From NCBI RefSeq assembly GCF_009017275.1, contig NZ_WBZC01000031.1, positions 1 to 64,000 of the forward strand: a DNA stretch of 64,000 nucleotides, written 5' to 3'. A model generated the notes under the pieces. The model searched no databases. It was not told the DNA's origin and saw nothing but the letters and a program-made list of their open reading frames with translations. Position numbers and translations under genes: made by a program. Positions within the stretch are counted from its first letter, which is position 1. Every line of letters begins with the position of its first letter. Origin of the DNA: Alkaliphilus pronyensis. Its GTDB lineage: Bacteria > Bacillota > Clostridia > Peptostreptococcales > Natronincolaceae. Shown here in pieces: positions 35,264 to 44,443 of this stretch.

Positions 35264-35503
35264 GTGGAGCTTCTGAATGTTATTTTAGTTGTATTTTTGA
35301 TAGTTTGTGCTATAGCTGTAGAGCGTACAAAGGATTTACTCAGTGCTGTGATAATATTTGATGCCTATAGCTTAACCATGGCAGTGCTATGGTTGCTGCT
35401 AAAAGCACCTGATATTGCACTAACTGAAGCAGCAATTGGAGCGGGAGTAACTACAATATTGTTTGTAAGTGTTATTAGTCGTACTAGGAGGGTGAAAAAA
35501 TGA
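35264..35503 (+). CDS. MrpA C-terminal-like / MbhD-like subunit (DUF4040)
   Basis: This 79-residue protein has three spans with DLLSAVIIFDAYSLTMAVLW and APDIALTEAAIGAGVTTILF, the DUF4040 signature. In classical Mrp this domain is the C-terminal part of MrpA. Here it is a separate gene, as in archaeal Mbh/Mrp-like complexes. GTG 35264 is favoured; GTG 35255 is possible. The stop overlaps the next ATG. Confidence 0.88.
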   Translation: MELLNVILVVFLIVCAIAVERTKDLLSAVIIFDAYSLTMAVLWLLLKAPDIALTEAAIGAGVTTILFVSVISRTRRVKK

Positions 35504-35805
35504 AAAAGGCTTTAGTTATATTGGTTCTATTAGGGCTTTTTGTACTTCTAACCTCCAGTGTCTTAAAAATGCCCTCATTGGGTAGTATAGATAATCCATC
35601 CTATAATGAAACCTCTGTTTATTATATTGAAAATGCTATAGAGGATACCCATGCCCCCAATGCTATAGCCTCTATAATAACAGACTATAGATCCTTTGAT
35701 ACACTGGGGGAAACAACAGTACTTTTTACCTCTATCGCTGCAGTATTATCGGTTTTAAGATTAAATCATAACTCAAAGGAAAAGGGTGACAAAAACAATG
35801 GATAA
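35500..35805 (+). CDS. MbhE-like subunit of the Mrp complex
   Basis: This 101-residue protein has an N-terminal span, an extracytoplasmic stretch and a second span. The motif SIITDYRSFDTLGETTVLFT is the hallmark of the MbhE/MrpA-C-terminal family. Its gene overlaps both neighbours, so expression is coupled. Together with the previous gene it replaces the C-terminal part of MrpA. Confidence 0.88.
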   Translation: MKKALVILVLLGLFVLLTSSVLKMPSLGSIDNPSYNETSVYYIENAIEDTHAPNAIASIITDYRSFDTLGETTVLFTSIAAVLSVLRLNHNSKEKGDKNNG

Positions 35806-36220
35806 CTTGATAGTTAAAACTATTACCAGATTAATTGTTCCCTTTATTCAAATCTATGGAATATTTATTATTCTACATGGACATATTTCTCCGGGTGGTG
35901 GGTTTTCAGGTGGTGCAGTATTAGGTGCTAGTATGATACTATATACATTATCCTATGGCTTGACGGCAGCAAATAAAAAGCTCCCCCACAAGGTTACTGG
36001 GGTTTTTGAGTCAGGAGGAATTATATGGTATGTACTACTGGGATTAGTAGGTATCTTCCTTGGAGGAAGTTTTTTGTCTAATAAAGAGGTAGGGTTTTTT
36101 ATGGGGAAAGCAGGTGATGTAATTAGCGGCGGCTTTATACCATTAATTACTGCTGCAATTGGATTAAAGGTTGCCAGTACAATGATAACATTATTTCATA
36201 CCATAATAGAGGAGGACTGA
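35798..36220 (+). CDS. mrpB: Mrp antiporter subunit B
   Basis: The 140-residue protein has four spans and the MrpB motif GHISPGGGFSGGAVLGAS. ATG 35798 lies about 10 bases after AAAGGG and gives the family's usual start (MDNLIVKTITRLIVPF). An in-frame GTG at 35786 would add four residues. It ends in a TGATG junction with mrpC. Confidence 0.92.
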   Translation: MDNLIVKTITRLIVPFIQIYGIFIILHGHISPGGGFSGGAVLGASMILYTLSYGLTAANKKLPHKVTGVFESGGIIWYVLLGLVGIFLGGSFLSNKEVGFFMGKAGDVISGGFIPLITAAIGLKVASTMITLFHTIIEED

Positions 36221-36603
36221 TGGTGGAATTTATTAAATCAATTATTGACAATATAAATTATGTGGCTTCAGTTGCCCTCTTTGTTATTGGATTGTATACC
36301 GTACTAACCCATAGTAATCTCTTAAAAAAGGTAATAGGTCTAAATATTATGGAGACAGCGATATTTTTATTTTTTGTCTCAATTGGCTATGTTAATGAGG
36401 GTAGATCTCCTATTATAAATCTAGGGGGAGATAAAATGCTGTATATAAATCCATTACCCTCGGCGATTATTCTTACAGGTATTGTAGTTGCTGTTAGTAT
36501 TACTGCCTACTCATTAAGCTTAATAATAAAGATACATGAAGCATATGGTACTATTGACCTTAATGAGATAATGGAAATTAAGGGGGAAAAGTCCAATGGA
36601 TAA
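36220..36603 (+). CDS. mrpC: Mrp antiporter subunit C (NuoK-like)
   Basis: The 127-residue protein has three spans homologous to complex I subunit NuoK (IGLYTVLTHSNLLKKVIGLN, then METAIFLFFVSIGY). The buried Glu of the second span, in METAIFL, is conserved in the family and important for ion movement. It overlaps mrpD by 8 bases. Confidence 0.93.
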   Translation: MVEFIKSIIDNINYVASVALFVIGLYTVLTHSNLLKKVIGLNIMETAIFLFFVSIGYVNEGRSPIINLGGDKMLYINPLPSAIILTGIVVAVSITAYSLSLIIKIHEAYGTIDLNEIMEIKGEKSNG

Positions 36604-38080
36604 TATACATTTTCCAATATATAGTATAGTGCTGTTACTAACGGCTTCTGTATTGATACCCCTTTTAAATATAGAGTTTAAAAAAATAAAGCTTTTTTTA
36701 GTATCTGTTTTAGCAATTGCTTGGCTATTGACATTAAAGGCATTATTATACGTTTATAAAGTCGGCTCCTTCACCTATAACTTCGGTAATTGGAATGAAG
36801 CAATTGGAGTACAGCTTCTGGTGAACGAGTTTTCCGCATTTATGTCACTATTTATTTTAACCCTATCTTTATTAATACTAATTTATTCCTTTAAAGACAT
36901 GGAGCATGTAATAAATAACCACAAGCTTAATGATTACTATACACTAGTTTTTATTCTTATCTTCTCTATGATAGGAATAACCTACACCAACGATTTGTTT
37001 AATATGTACGTGTTTATGGAGATATTATCATTAACCTCCTGTAGTATTGTATCTATTAAAAATAAAAAAGAAACCTATATGTCTTCATTTAGATATTTAG
37101 TAATAAGCACTATTGGCTCCCTATCAATTTTGTTTGGTATTGCAATGCTATATATGGTTACAGGACACTTAAATATAGGGAAATCATACGAAATAATATC
37201 TGTAGCTTGGCAGCTGTTTCCAACCAATATATTAACAGCAGTGGGATTCATTCTTACGGGGCTAGCTATTAAAGCTGCCATGTTTCCCCTTCATGTATGG
37301 CTGCCAGATGCCCATTCGTCAGCACCATCAGCATCAAGTGCATTGTTGTCAAGCTTAGTTGTAAAGGTTTATATATTCTCAGCCTACAAAATATTATTTA
37401 ATGTGTTGGGTGAAACCATAGTTAATGCTTTAGGCATACCAGCCTTTATAACCTTCTTTGCTGCAATGGGCATGATTATGGGTTCAGTTTTTGCAATAGG
37501 ACAAAAAGATATAAAGAGAGTACTTGCATATTCCAGTGTTGCACAATTAGGCTATATTTTTCTGGGACTTGGACTAGTTTCCACCGATGGATTAGCTGCC
37601 TCTATGTTTCATATTATATCCCACGGTTTAATGAAGTCAGCACTGTTTTTAAGTGCAGGAGCAATTATATACTATAAAGATAAACGTAATATAAATGATT
37701 TAGATGGTATTGGCTATGAAATGCCTATAACAATGCTAGTGTTTACTGTAGCTGCCCTGGGTATGATTGGAATACCAGGAATTAATGGCTTTATGAGTAA
37801 GATATATTTAAGCTTTGCAGTTTTAGGGGCCGATAAGCCAATATATCTTATTTTGATACTGGTTAGCAGCTTCTTAAATGCTATTTATTATTTACCAATA
37901 ATTATTTCTGCATTCTTGAAGGAAAGCAAAGAAAGAAAAAATATTATGGTATTGGATAAGCTGCCTAAAACTATGATTGTTCCTATGGTTATTTTGGCAC
38001 TAGGGAGCTTGATATTAGGGTTTTATCCCCATCTGATAATGGAAGCAATAGAAAAAGCTGTACCAACCTTTTTACAATAG
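36596..38080 (+). CDS. mrpD: Mrp antiporter subunit D (ND4-like)
   Basis: The 494-residue membrane protein has about 14 spans. The key acidic residue is in MYVFMEILSLTSC, the Lys in LAIKAAMFPLHVWLPDAHSS, and the second Lys in SSLVVKVY. These match the proton-channel residues of MrpD/NuoN-type subunits. A terminator follows it, so the next two ND5-like genes are separately transcribed. Confidence 0.94.
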   Translation: MDNIHFPIYSIVLLLTASVLIPLLNIEFKKIKLFLVSVLAIAWLLTLKALLYVYKVGSFTYNFGNWNEAIGVQLLVNEFSAFMSLFILTLSLLILIYSFKDMEHVINNHKLNDYYTLVFILIFSMIGITYTNDLFNMYVFMEILSLTSCSIVSIKNKKETYMSSFRYLVISTIGSLSILFGIAMLYMVTGHLNIGKSYEIISVAWQLFPTNILTAVGFILTGLAIKAAMFPLHVWLPDAHSSAPSASSALLSSLVVKVYIFSAYKILFNVLGETIVNALGIPAFITFFAAMGMIMGSVFAIGQKDIKRVLAYSSVAQLGYIFLGLGLVSTDGLAASMFHIISHGLMKSALFLSAGAIIYYKDKRNINDLDGIGYEMPITMLVFTVAALGMIGIPGINGFMSKIYLSFAVLGADKPIYLILILVSSFLNAIYYLPIIISAFLKESKERKNIMVLDKLPKTMIVPMVILALGSLILGFYPHLIMEAIEKAVPTFLQ

Positions 38081-38092
38081 TTAAAACTTAGC

Positions 38093-38124
38093 TCAGGTGG
38101 CCATTTTGCCACCTGAATTTTATT
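38093..38124 (+). terminator. Terminator after mrpD
   Basis: TCAGGTGGC and GCCACCTGA form a strong stem around CATTTT, followed by ATTTTATTT. Confidence 0.85.
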
Positions 38125-38335
38125 TGCCAATGTTTTAAAGCTTGTTGGCACCTAACTACCTCTAAAGAGGGTGAAGAAATAGTAAACACCGTGGGACAGA
38201 ATATTTTACTTGCAATAACTCTAGCATATAGTACAATATATTATGGACCATTAATATAATATTGTATATACCATTAACTAAAAGGCATAAAAACCAGTGG
38301 TCAGCACTTGCTTCTAACTGTTTGGAGGAGATTAA
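38125..38335 (+). promoter_or_regulatory. Possible structured leader before an ND5-like gene
   Basis: This 211-base gap contains the hairpin CCTCT-AA-AGAGG nested within CACC...GGTG (about 38144-38173). It also has an AT-rich hairpin ACAATATATTA...TAATATTGT (about 38231-38264). The arrangement could be a regulatory RNA, perhaps sodium- or pH-responsive given the context. I do not recognise a known riboswitch and see no terminator. A 22-codon GTG frame at 38191 has no ribosome site. Confidence 0.3.
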
Positions 38336-40504
38336 ATGAAAAGTGATGAAAATGTCAAGCTGTCATCAAGGAATAATAATCTATTACCGGTTAAAAACAG
38401 TAGATTTAACTCCTTTTGCATCGATTGCATAGTTATTTTTATTGCATCAGCTGCTATAATTTTAGGTTTTATTACTATTACTAATGTAGGCTTAGGAGAA
38501 ACGGTTTTAAAAATAAAAATTGATTTATTAAAGAGGATTTTATATAGTATAACCCATTTTAAGTATCTACCCCTTTTCATTATAGGAACTCCCTTTTTAG
38601 GAAGCCTTATAGAGTTATATTGGGGGAGGAAATCTGATGATTTAAGGGATGTGACAGTTGTAAATACTACCTTCATATCCCTAATACTTGTTTTGGCCTT
38701 ATATCCCCAGGCTATAAATGGTGGGCAGATATTGGAAATTTCTAAGGTGTTAGGCTTTGGCCTGCATTTCAAGGTGGATATGCTTAGCTTCTCAATGCTA
38801 TTCACAACATCTATTTTGTGGTTATTGGTTATGATTTACTCCCACGATTATATGCTAATAGAGAACCATAGAAGCCGATTCTACTTTTTTATGTCGGTCA
38901 CCTATGGAGCAGTTTTAGGCACTGTAATGGCGGCGGATTTATTTACAATGTTTTTATTCTTTGAAATTATGACATTTAGCTCCTATATGCTGGTTTCTCA
39001 TTGTGAGCATGATGATTGTATTGTTGCAGGCTATAATTATATTTATATGGGTGTTATAGGGGGACTAAGCATTCTATTAGGAGGTATATTACTTTATGTG
39101 AAGACTGGAACCCTAGAGTTTATTCCCATGGCCTCTATGCTGCAGGATATAGGGCCCTTAAAGTATTGGATTATAGGTCTATTTGTATTTGGCTTCGGTA
39201 TTAAGGCAGGTATGGCACCTGTTCATATATGGCTACCAAAGGCCCATCCAGTTGCTCCAACACCAGCCAGCGCTTTATTATCTGGTATTATGATAAAAAT
39301 TGGCGCTTATGGAATACTTAGGGCCTCAACCACAATCTTTTTTCCAGCCAGCTTTGAGATATCAAGCTATAAGGATATTCTATGGATACCAGCCCAAAGC
39401 TTAGGGGGATTTATAATATGGCTTGGAATAGCTACAATGGCACTTGGGGTGTTTTTGGCTTTACAGCAATCTAATATTAAAAAAATGTTGGCATATCATA
39501 GTGTTAGTCAAATGGGATATATAGTTATGGGAATAGGTGTAGCAGTTTATTTAGGCTATAAAGGAGGTATGGGTTATTCAGGTGCCCTATATCATATAAT
39601 TAATCATGCACTGTTTAAATCTCTGTTGTTTATGGTTGCAGGAGTCGTTTATTTACAGACCCGTGAAGTGGATATGTATAAGCTGGGTGGTCTTTGGAAA
39701 AAGATGCCCATTACTGCTATAGTATGCCTAATTGCAGCATTAGGAATTACAGGAATGCCTGGCTTTAATGGCTTTGCCAGTAAATCCTTATTACATCATG
39801 CCATAATAGAAGCCTATCAATATGGACATTACTCCTTTAAGTATGCTGAAATAATTTTTACAATAATAAGTGCAGGAACAGTGTGTTCATTTATTAAGCT
39901 CTTTGGATTTGTTTTTCTAGGAAAGCTACCCCAAAAATATAATAATATTAAGAGCAATTATAGAATGATGGAAATGGCTATGGGTGGTATGGCCTTAATG
40001 ATTATAGGTATAGGATTAAAGCCCGATTACCTACTAAACAAATTCATTATACCAGCTGTAAGAAATGTCACCTATGATCCAGCCTTTATTGATAAATATC
40101 TTGTAGATATAAATTTCTTTAACAGCTTTGATATGACAGCTATGATTTGGGTATATATACTTGGAATAATAACCTTCGCTTTGGGGATAAAATTTCATTT
40201 ATTTCATATCCAACTGCCAAAATGGCTTAATATAGAATATATTTTCTTTTTACCATTATTAAAGACAGTTCAGCTCATTAGAAAACTTATGCTCAAAGGC
40301 AATGGTGTAGATAATGGAGAATTACACGTGATTACAGAAGATGATGATGACTTAGCAAATGAAAAAGAAGGTGGCTTACAAAAATTTGTAGCTACAGTCC
40401 ATATCTTTACCAATAAATATGAAACCAGGATTATAAGAAGTGATGTAGTTATATATTCAATTGTATTAACTAGCATAATGGTATTGCTTATTATTTTTAA
40501 GTAA
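38336..40504 (+). CDS. ND5/MrpA-like antiporter subunit, 722 aa
   Basis: This polytopic protein of the NuoL/MrpA/MrpD superfamily has the conserved Glu in LFFEIMTFSSYMLV, Lys in FGIKAGMAPVHIWLPKAHPV, the AHPVAPTPASALLSG motif and a following Lys in GIMIKIGAYG. An N-terminal extension of about 90 residues precedes the core, and a C-terminal charged loop (VITEDDDDLANEKEGG) leads to a last span. It likely supplies the second large ion-channel subunit of the Mrp complex. GGAGGAG precedes ATG 38336. Confidence 0.88.
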   Translation: MKSDENVKLSSRNNNLLPVKNSRFNSFCIDCIVIFIASAAIILGFITITNVGLGETVLKIKIDLLKRILYSITHFKYLPLFIIGTPFLGSLIELYWGRKSDDLRDVTVVNTTFISLILVLALYPQAINGGQILEISKVLGFGLHFKVDMLSFSMLFTTSILWLLVMIYSHDYMLIENHRSRFYFFMSVTYGAVLGTVMAADLFTMFLFFEIMTFSSYMLVSHCEHDDCIVAGYNYIYMGVIGGLSILLGGILLYVKTGTLEFIPMASMLQDIGPLKYWIIGLFVFGFGIKAGMAPVHIWLPKAHPVAPTPASALLSGIMIKIGAYGILRASTTIFFPASFEISSYKDILWIPAQSLGGFIIWLGIATMALGVFLALQQSNIKKMLAYHSVSQMGYIVMGIGVAVYLGYKGGMGYSGALYHIINHALFKSLLFMVAGVVYLQTREVDMYKLGGLWKKMPITAIVCLIAALGITGMPGFNGFASKSLLHHAIIEAYQYGHYSFKYAEIIFTIISAGTVCSFIKLFGFVFLGKLPQKYNNIKSNYRMMEMAMGGMALMIIGIGLKPDYLLNKFIIPAVRNVTYDPAFIDKYLVDINFFNSFDMTAMIWVYILGIITFALGIKFHLFHIQLPKWLNIEYIFFLPLLKTVQLIRKLMLKGNGVDNGELHVITEDDDDLANEKEGGLQKFVATVHIFTNKYETRIIRSDVVIYSIVLTSIMVLLIIFK

Positions 40505-40529
40505 CTTATGTAACTAAACAAAATCTACT

Positions 40530-40568
40530 GAAGGGTTTAATGGGGTATACCTATTAGGCCTTTTTTTA
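40530..40568 (+). terminator. Terminator after the 722-aa ND5-like gene
   Basis: AAGGGTTTAATGGG can pair imperfectly with CCTATTAGGCCTT around GTAT, followed by seven T's. Confidence 0.65.
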
Positions 40569-40695
40569 CAGATTTATTTATAGCCACTAAATAATAATTA
40601 TTCAATGAAATTTAAAAATATTCATAAACTTTAAAAAAATAGCTTTAAAGGTAGAAAAATCGGGATATTAAGAGAAAAATCAGGACACAGTTTAT

Positions 40696-40723
40696 TTGAC
40701 AATTGTTATTGTAAGCATATAAG
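40696..40723 (+). promoter_or_regulatory. Sigma-A promoter of the 618-aa ND5-like gene
   Basis: TTGACA (40696-40701) and TATAAG (40718-40723) are 16 bases apart. The gene starts about 73 bases downstream, so this paralogue can be expressed apart from the rest of the operon. Confidence 0.65.
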
Positions 40724-40795
40724 ATTAATAGATAATTATATTAAATTAGTAGCTTCAGTATATATAAAACATACTCTATTAAGGGAGGGGTAAAA

Positions 40796-42652
40796 ATGGA
40801 GGACTTAAGACTAATTATACTATTTTGGTTGCCTGCAGTTATCATATTTTTTGGACTGCTTGAGGCAATAATAATTCCCTTGCTTAGTGATAATCATCGA
40901 TTAGTCAGAAGAATTTCTGTAAATGCCTTTATTATCTCCACTACCATTCTTATTATGCTAACCTTTAACCACGTCATGGAAGCTCCTATTATTTACAAGT
41001 TTGATAAGGTTTTTTCAATTGGAATTTTCTTTAAAATAGACTTATTGAATTATATATTAATGGTTTTTACAGGAATCATTTATACTATTTCAAGTATTTA
41101 TAGCCTTGATGATATTAATCATAGAGATAGAGAAAGAACCTTTTATTTTTTCTATATAATTACCTATATAACAACAATAGGAACCTTGATGGCTGGAGAC
41201 CTATTAAGCTTTTTCTTATTTTTCGAAATAATGACCTTCAGCTCCTATGCTTTAATGGTTCATTATAGAGGTAATAAAGTATTAGAGGCAGGAAATGTAT
41301 ATATTTATATGGGAATTATCGGAGGTCTCAGTATTCTAAGTGGAATAATATTATTATCTGCCTATACCCAAAGCTATGAATGGATAAATCTAGCTGAAAA
41401 ATTCAGTCAAATGGGTATAGTTAAGTATGTGATTGGAGGCTTATTCATTTTCGGCTTTGGTATCAAGGCTGGTATGGTTCCCTTTCATTTCTGGTTGCCC
41501 AAAATATATAGGGAGTCTCCTAATACTGTAAATGCAATATCCTCTGGTATTTTAACTAAAGTAGGAGCCTATGGAATATTAAGGGTGGTAACCATAATAT
41601 ATTCAGTAAATGCTGTTAAAGCCTCTACCGCCAATGAAGTTCTATGGAATACATCAGCAAATTTAGGGATTATAATTATATGGCTTGGAATTGCTACAAT
41701 GGTTGTTGGAGTATTTTTAGCACTTCTGGAAAGCAATATAAAGAAGATGCTGGCATACCATAGCATAAGTCAAATGGGATATATAATTATGGGTATAGGA
41801 GTAGCAGCCTATCTGGGCTATCAAGGGGCTATGGGTTTTTCGGGAAGCATATATCATATGATTAATCATGGACTCTTTAAATCACTGCTGTTTATGGTGG
41901 CTGGAGTTGTCTATATATTTACTAAGGAGTTAAACATGTATAAACTGGGTGGTCTATGGAGAAAAATGCCATTTGCTGCTTTTGTTGCATTAGTTGCTGT
42001 ATTGGCGATAACTGGAATGCCTGGGCTTAATGGCTTTGCCAGTAAAACTATATTACATCATGGAATTAAAGAAGCCTATGAATACGGACATCCCTCCTTC
42101 CGTTATGCTGAACTGGCATTCAAGGTAGTAAGTGCAGGAACTGTATCCTCATTCATAAAATTCTTTGGATTTATTTTTATGGGTGAGTGTCCACCGCAGT
42201 ATAAGAATTTAAAGCCTAAATATACTCGAATGTCGTTTGCCATGGGGGCTTTAGCAATAATTATAATTATAATAGGTATAAACCCCTATATGTTTTTAGA
42301 AAAATTAATAATACCTGCTGTGCTTTCCTTTACCTATGATCCAGAGTTTGTAGGAGAATATATTGTGGGTATGAGCTTTTGGAACATGAAGAATTTTATG
42401 GATACCATATTGGTTTTTGGATTAGGTATCAGCTTTTTTATAGTAGGTGTAAAGTACCATCTATTCAAGCGTCACATACCTAGATGGATTAATGCAGAAA
42501 AGCTTATATTTAAGCCAATTACTAAAGTATGTGAAGAGTTCCCAAACATGTGTGTTGAAAGGTATGAGAAATCAATGATATTGGGGGATGTGTTTATATA
42601 TGTAATGCTACTGACAATAATACTTGCAGCATTTATTTTTACTGTATTATAG
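40796..42652 (+). CDS. ND5/MrpD-like antiporter subunit paralogue, 618 aa
   Basis: It is a close paralogue of the preceding gene, sharing long stretches such as SQMGYIIMGIGVAAYLGYQG. The Glu in LFFEIMTFSSYALM and Lys in FGIKAGMVPFHFWLPK are kept. The normally strict AHPxAPxxASALLSG motif is replaced by IYRESPNTVNAISSG, while the second Lys in GILTKVGAYG remains. This points to a changed ion pathway or a structural role. GGGAGGGG precedes ATG 40796. Confidence 0.85.
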   Translation: MEDLRLIILFWLPAVIIFFGLLEAIIIPLLSDNHRLVRRISVNAFIISTTILIMLTFNHVMEAPIIYKFDKVFSIGIFFKIDLLNYILMVFTGIIYTISSIYSLDDINHRDRERTFYFFYIITYITTIGTLMAGDLLSFFLFFEIMTFSSYALMVHYRGNKVLEAGNVYIYMGIIGGLSILSGIILLSAYTQSYEWINLAEKFSQMGIVKYVIGGLFIFGFGIKAGMVPFHFWLPKIYRESPNTVNAISSGILTKVGAYGILRVVTIIYSVNAVKASTANEVLWNTSANLGIIIIWLGIATMVVGVFLALLESNIKKMLAYHSISQMGYIIMGIGVAAYLGYQGAMGFSGSIYHMINHGLFKSLLFMVAGVVYIFTKELNMYKLGGLWRKMPFAAFVALVAVLAITGMPGLNGFASKTILHHGIKEAYEYGHPSFRYAELAFKVVSAGTVSSFIKFFGFIFMGECPPQYKNLKPKYTRMSFAMGALAIIIIIIGINPYMFLEKLIIPAVLSFTYDPEFVGEYIVGMSFWNMKNFMDTILVFGLGISFFIVGVKYHLFKRHIPRWINAEKLIFKPITKVCEEFPNMCVERYEKSMILGDVFIYVMLLTIILAAFIFTVL

Positions 42653-42674
42653 TCACATTTAGCTTTTTCATCAG

Positions 42675-42705
42675 TATAAAGCAGGGACTATGACCCTGCT
42701 TTATA
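42675..42705. terminator. Bidirectional terminator between convergent genes
   Basis: TATAAAGCAGGG pairs with CCCTGCTTTATA around ACTATGA. It lies between the plus-strand antiporter gene and the minus-strand lipoprotein gene. Confidence 0.85.
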
Positions 42706-42706
42706 T

Positions 42707-43645
42707 TTACTTACCAGACTCAAAAACCTCTATCATTTTTTCTATGTTTTCCATGACAATTGAACCCTTAACCTGTGTAATGTAAAAGCTTTCAACTGCT
42801 AACTGCTGCATGTAATCCTCAATTGACAGCTTAAATTGTTGATACACATCCCCTTTATTTTTTTCCACTAATGGTTGCTTTAAGTCGCCTCCAACATCGT
42901 TTGCCTTTTTAATCTCAACCTCTGCCCCTAAAAAGTCCTCCTGAGATGCCATTAAAACTGACTGCCGAAGATGGTACTTAACCTCATACACCTGCATTGG
43001 TGACTTAGAGGTGAAATTTTCACGAAAATCATTTAGGTATGAGGATAATCTGTTAAGCTTCATTAAGCTTTGAAGGGTGTCCTTGTTGGATACCGTAACA
43101 GAAGTGTCACTTAAATAATTTTCAAACCTTCTTATTGAATCATCAGATGCACCTGCTTTTTTTAAGGAAGGCTCCAAAGAATTCCAGTTTTTGTGAACAG
43201 AAGCAACTAAATTATCTATTTGATACCATATGCTGTCTATGTTTTCTGGGGGATCATCAACCATAACTATATCACTTTCTATACCCTCCTCTTCAAGTAA
43301 CGGAATAACTGTAGATTCCTGATAAAGAAACATATTTATGTCTATTGCTTTTTTTTTTGGCTCCTTCTTTTCCTCTGCATCAAGCTCTACCTCCGACTCC
43401 ATTTCTACCTGTTTCTTTGCCTTCTCAACCTCTTCTATTACCTTTTCAAGTCCAGCGACACCATCAATGGCAAACATGGTTGTTAGAAGCTCCTCCTCCA
43501 TCCTAGTAAAGGTTTCTGGTACTTCAGGAGGCTTGCTTTTATTCTCCTCGGGACTAGGCCTTTGATTCCCATTACATCCCCATATAAGCAGTAAAACAAT
43601 TATTAATACAATACTTAATTTTCCTTTTTTACAATTTATCTTCAC
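42707..43645 (-). CDS. Hypothetical lipoprotein
   Basis: This 312-residue minus-strand product has a signal peptide ending in the lipobox LLIWGC (Cys near residue 24). A low-complexity acidic/basic linker (VELDAEEKKEPKKK) precedes a largely helical C-terminal domain. I do not recognise a family. It has its own promoter side near 43660 and converges with the ND5-like gene. It is likely attached to the outer face of the membrane. Confidence 0.75.
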   Translation of the reverse strand: MKINCKKGKLSIVLIIVLLLIWGCNGNQRPSPEENKSKPPEVPETFTRMEEELLTTMFAIDGVAGLEKVIEEVEKAKKQVEMESEVELDAEEKKEPKKKAIDINMFLYQESTVIPLLEEEGIESDIVMVDDPPENIDSIWYQIDNLVASVHKNWNSLEPSLKKAGASDDSIRRFENYLSDTSVTVSNKDTLQSLMKLNRLSSYLNDFRENFTSKSPMQVYEVKYHLRQSVLMASQEDFLGAEVEIKKANDVGGDLKQPLVEKNKGDVYQQFKLSIEDYMQQLAVESFYITQVKGSIVMENIEKMIEVFESGK

Positions 43646-43790
43646 AGTATCACCTCTAAACTAGTTTTTCCATTTAATAAAATTTAATTACTATAATTAA
43701 AATTAGGACAGGAGACTAGCAGGATAAATGGAATAATAATATAATAATAAAGACAGAAGTCTGCACTTTTTTACAGAAAAGAGGGATAAA

Positions 43791-44420
43791 ATGTTCTTCA
43801 AGAAATCTGCTAAGGATATAATATTAAATGAAAAGGTTATTAAAAAGAGTAAAGTACCAATACTTATAAAAGATAAAGGATGGAAAAATCTATTCGAAGA
43901 TAAAAAAAATAAACTAATGGAAAAGCTATCCCAAGAGCTGGAAGCCCTTTTGAAGGAAGAGGGTGATCTAAAAAAACAGTTGAAAATCAAAAATCAACGG
44001 AAGCTTACTCTTATTAAAAAGATATTAAAGCTATCTGAACTAGTTAATAGAGATGATAGGGACGACGCACTAGAGGAAATGGAGAAATCAAAGCTTGAGA
44101 TGGAACAGACCAATGAAGAGCTAGATGCTCTTTATGTTAGATTAGAAGAGCTACCAGGGCAAATTGAGGAAGTTAATTTAGCACTCTTAAAGGAAACAAT
44201 AAGAATAGCCTATGAAGATTTATCAGCAAGTGTAAGCCACTTAAAGGAAACAGATGAAAAAATAACTGATTTAAGAAATGCTTTAGGAGAGCTAAGGGAG
44301 AAGAAGGAAGAGTTAGAAGAAAGGATAGATTTTTTATATTCATTCCTACATACAATGCTGGGACATGAAGAAATGGAGAATCTTGATGATCAGCTATTGA
44401 AAAAAAACAGTAACAATTAA
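43791..44420 (+). CDS. Coiled-coil hypothetical protein
   Basis: The 209-residue soluble protein is almost entirely Lys/Glu/Leu-rich heptads from about residue 40 to 185 (for example QELEALLKEEGDLKKQL and LGELREKKEELEERIDFLYS). It has no signal peptide or enzyme motif. It is followed by acpS, with 23 bases to that gene's proposed start. The role is unknown; a scaffold or cell-envelope-linked function is plausible. AGAGGG precedes ATG 43791. Confidence 0.75.
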   Translation: MFFKKSAKDIILNEKVIKKSKVPILIKDKGWKNLFEDKKNKLMEKLSQELEALLKEEGDLKKQLKIKNQRKLTLIKKILKLSELVNRDDRDDALEEMEKSKLEMEQTNEELDALYVRLEELPGQIEEVNLALLKETIRIAYEDLSASVSHLKETDEKITDLRNALGELREKKEELEERIDFLYSFLHTMLGHEEMENLDDQLLKKNSNN

Positions 44421-44443
44421 TAACCCTTGAAGGAGTGATTTCT

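Noticed and set aside
38191-38259. 22-codon GTG frame (starts MGQNILLAITLAYSTIYYGP) before the 722-aa antiporter gene
   Set aside because: There is no Shine-Dalgarno, and the sequence overlaps predicted hairpins; a frame this short is expected by chance.
42663-42676. CTTTTTCATCAGT, matching part of the hairpin element's terminal repeat
   Set aside because: Only 13 bases match and there is no partner arm or inner repeat, so I treat it as chance in AT-rich DNA.
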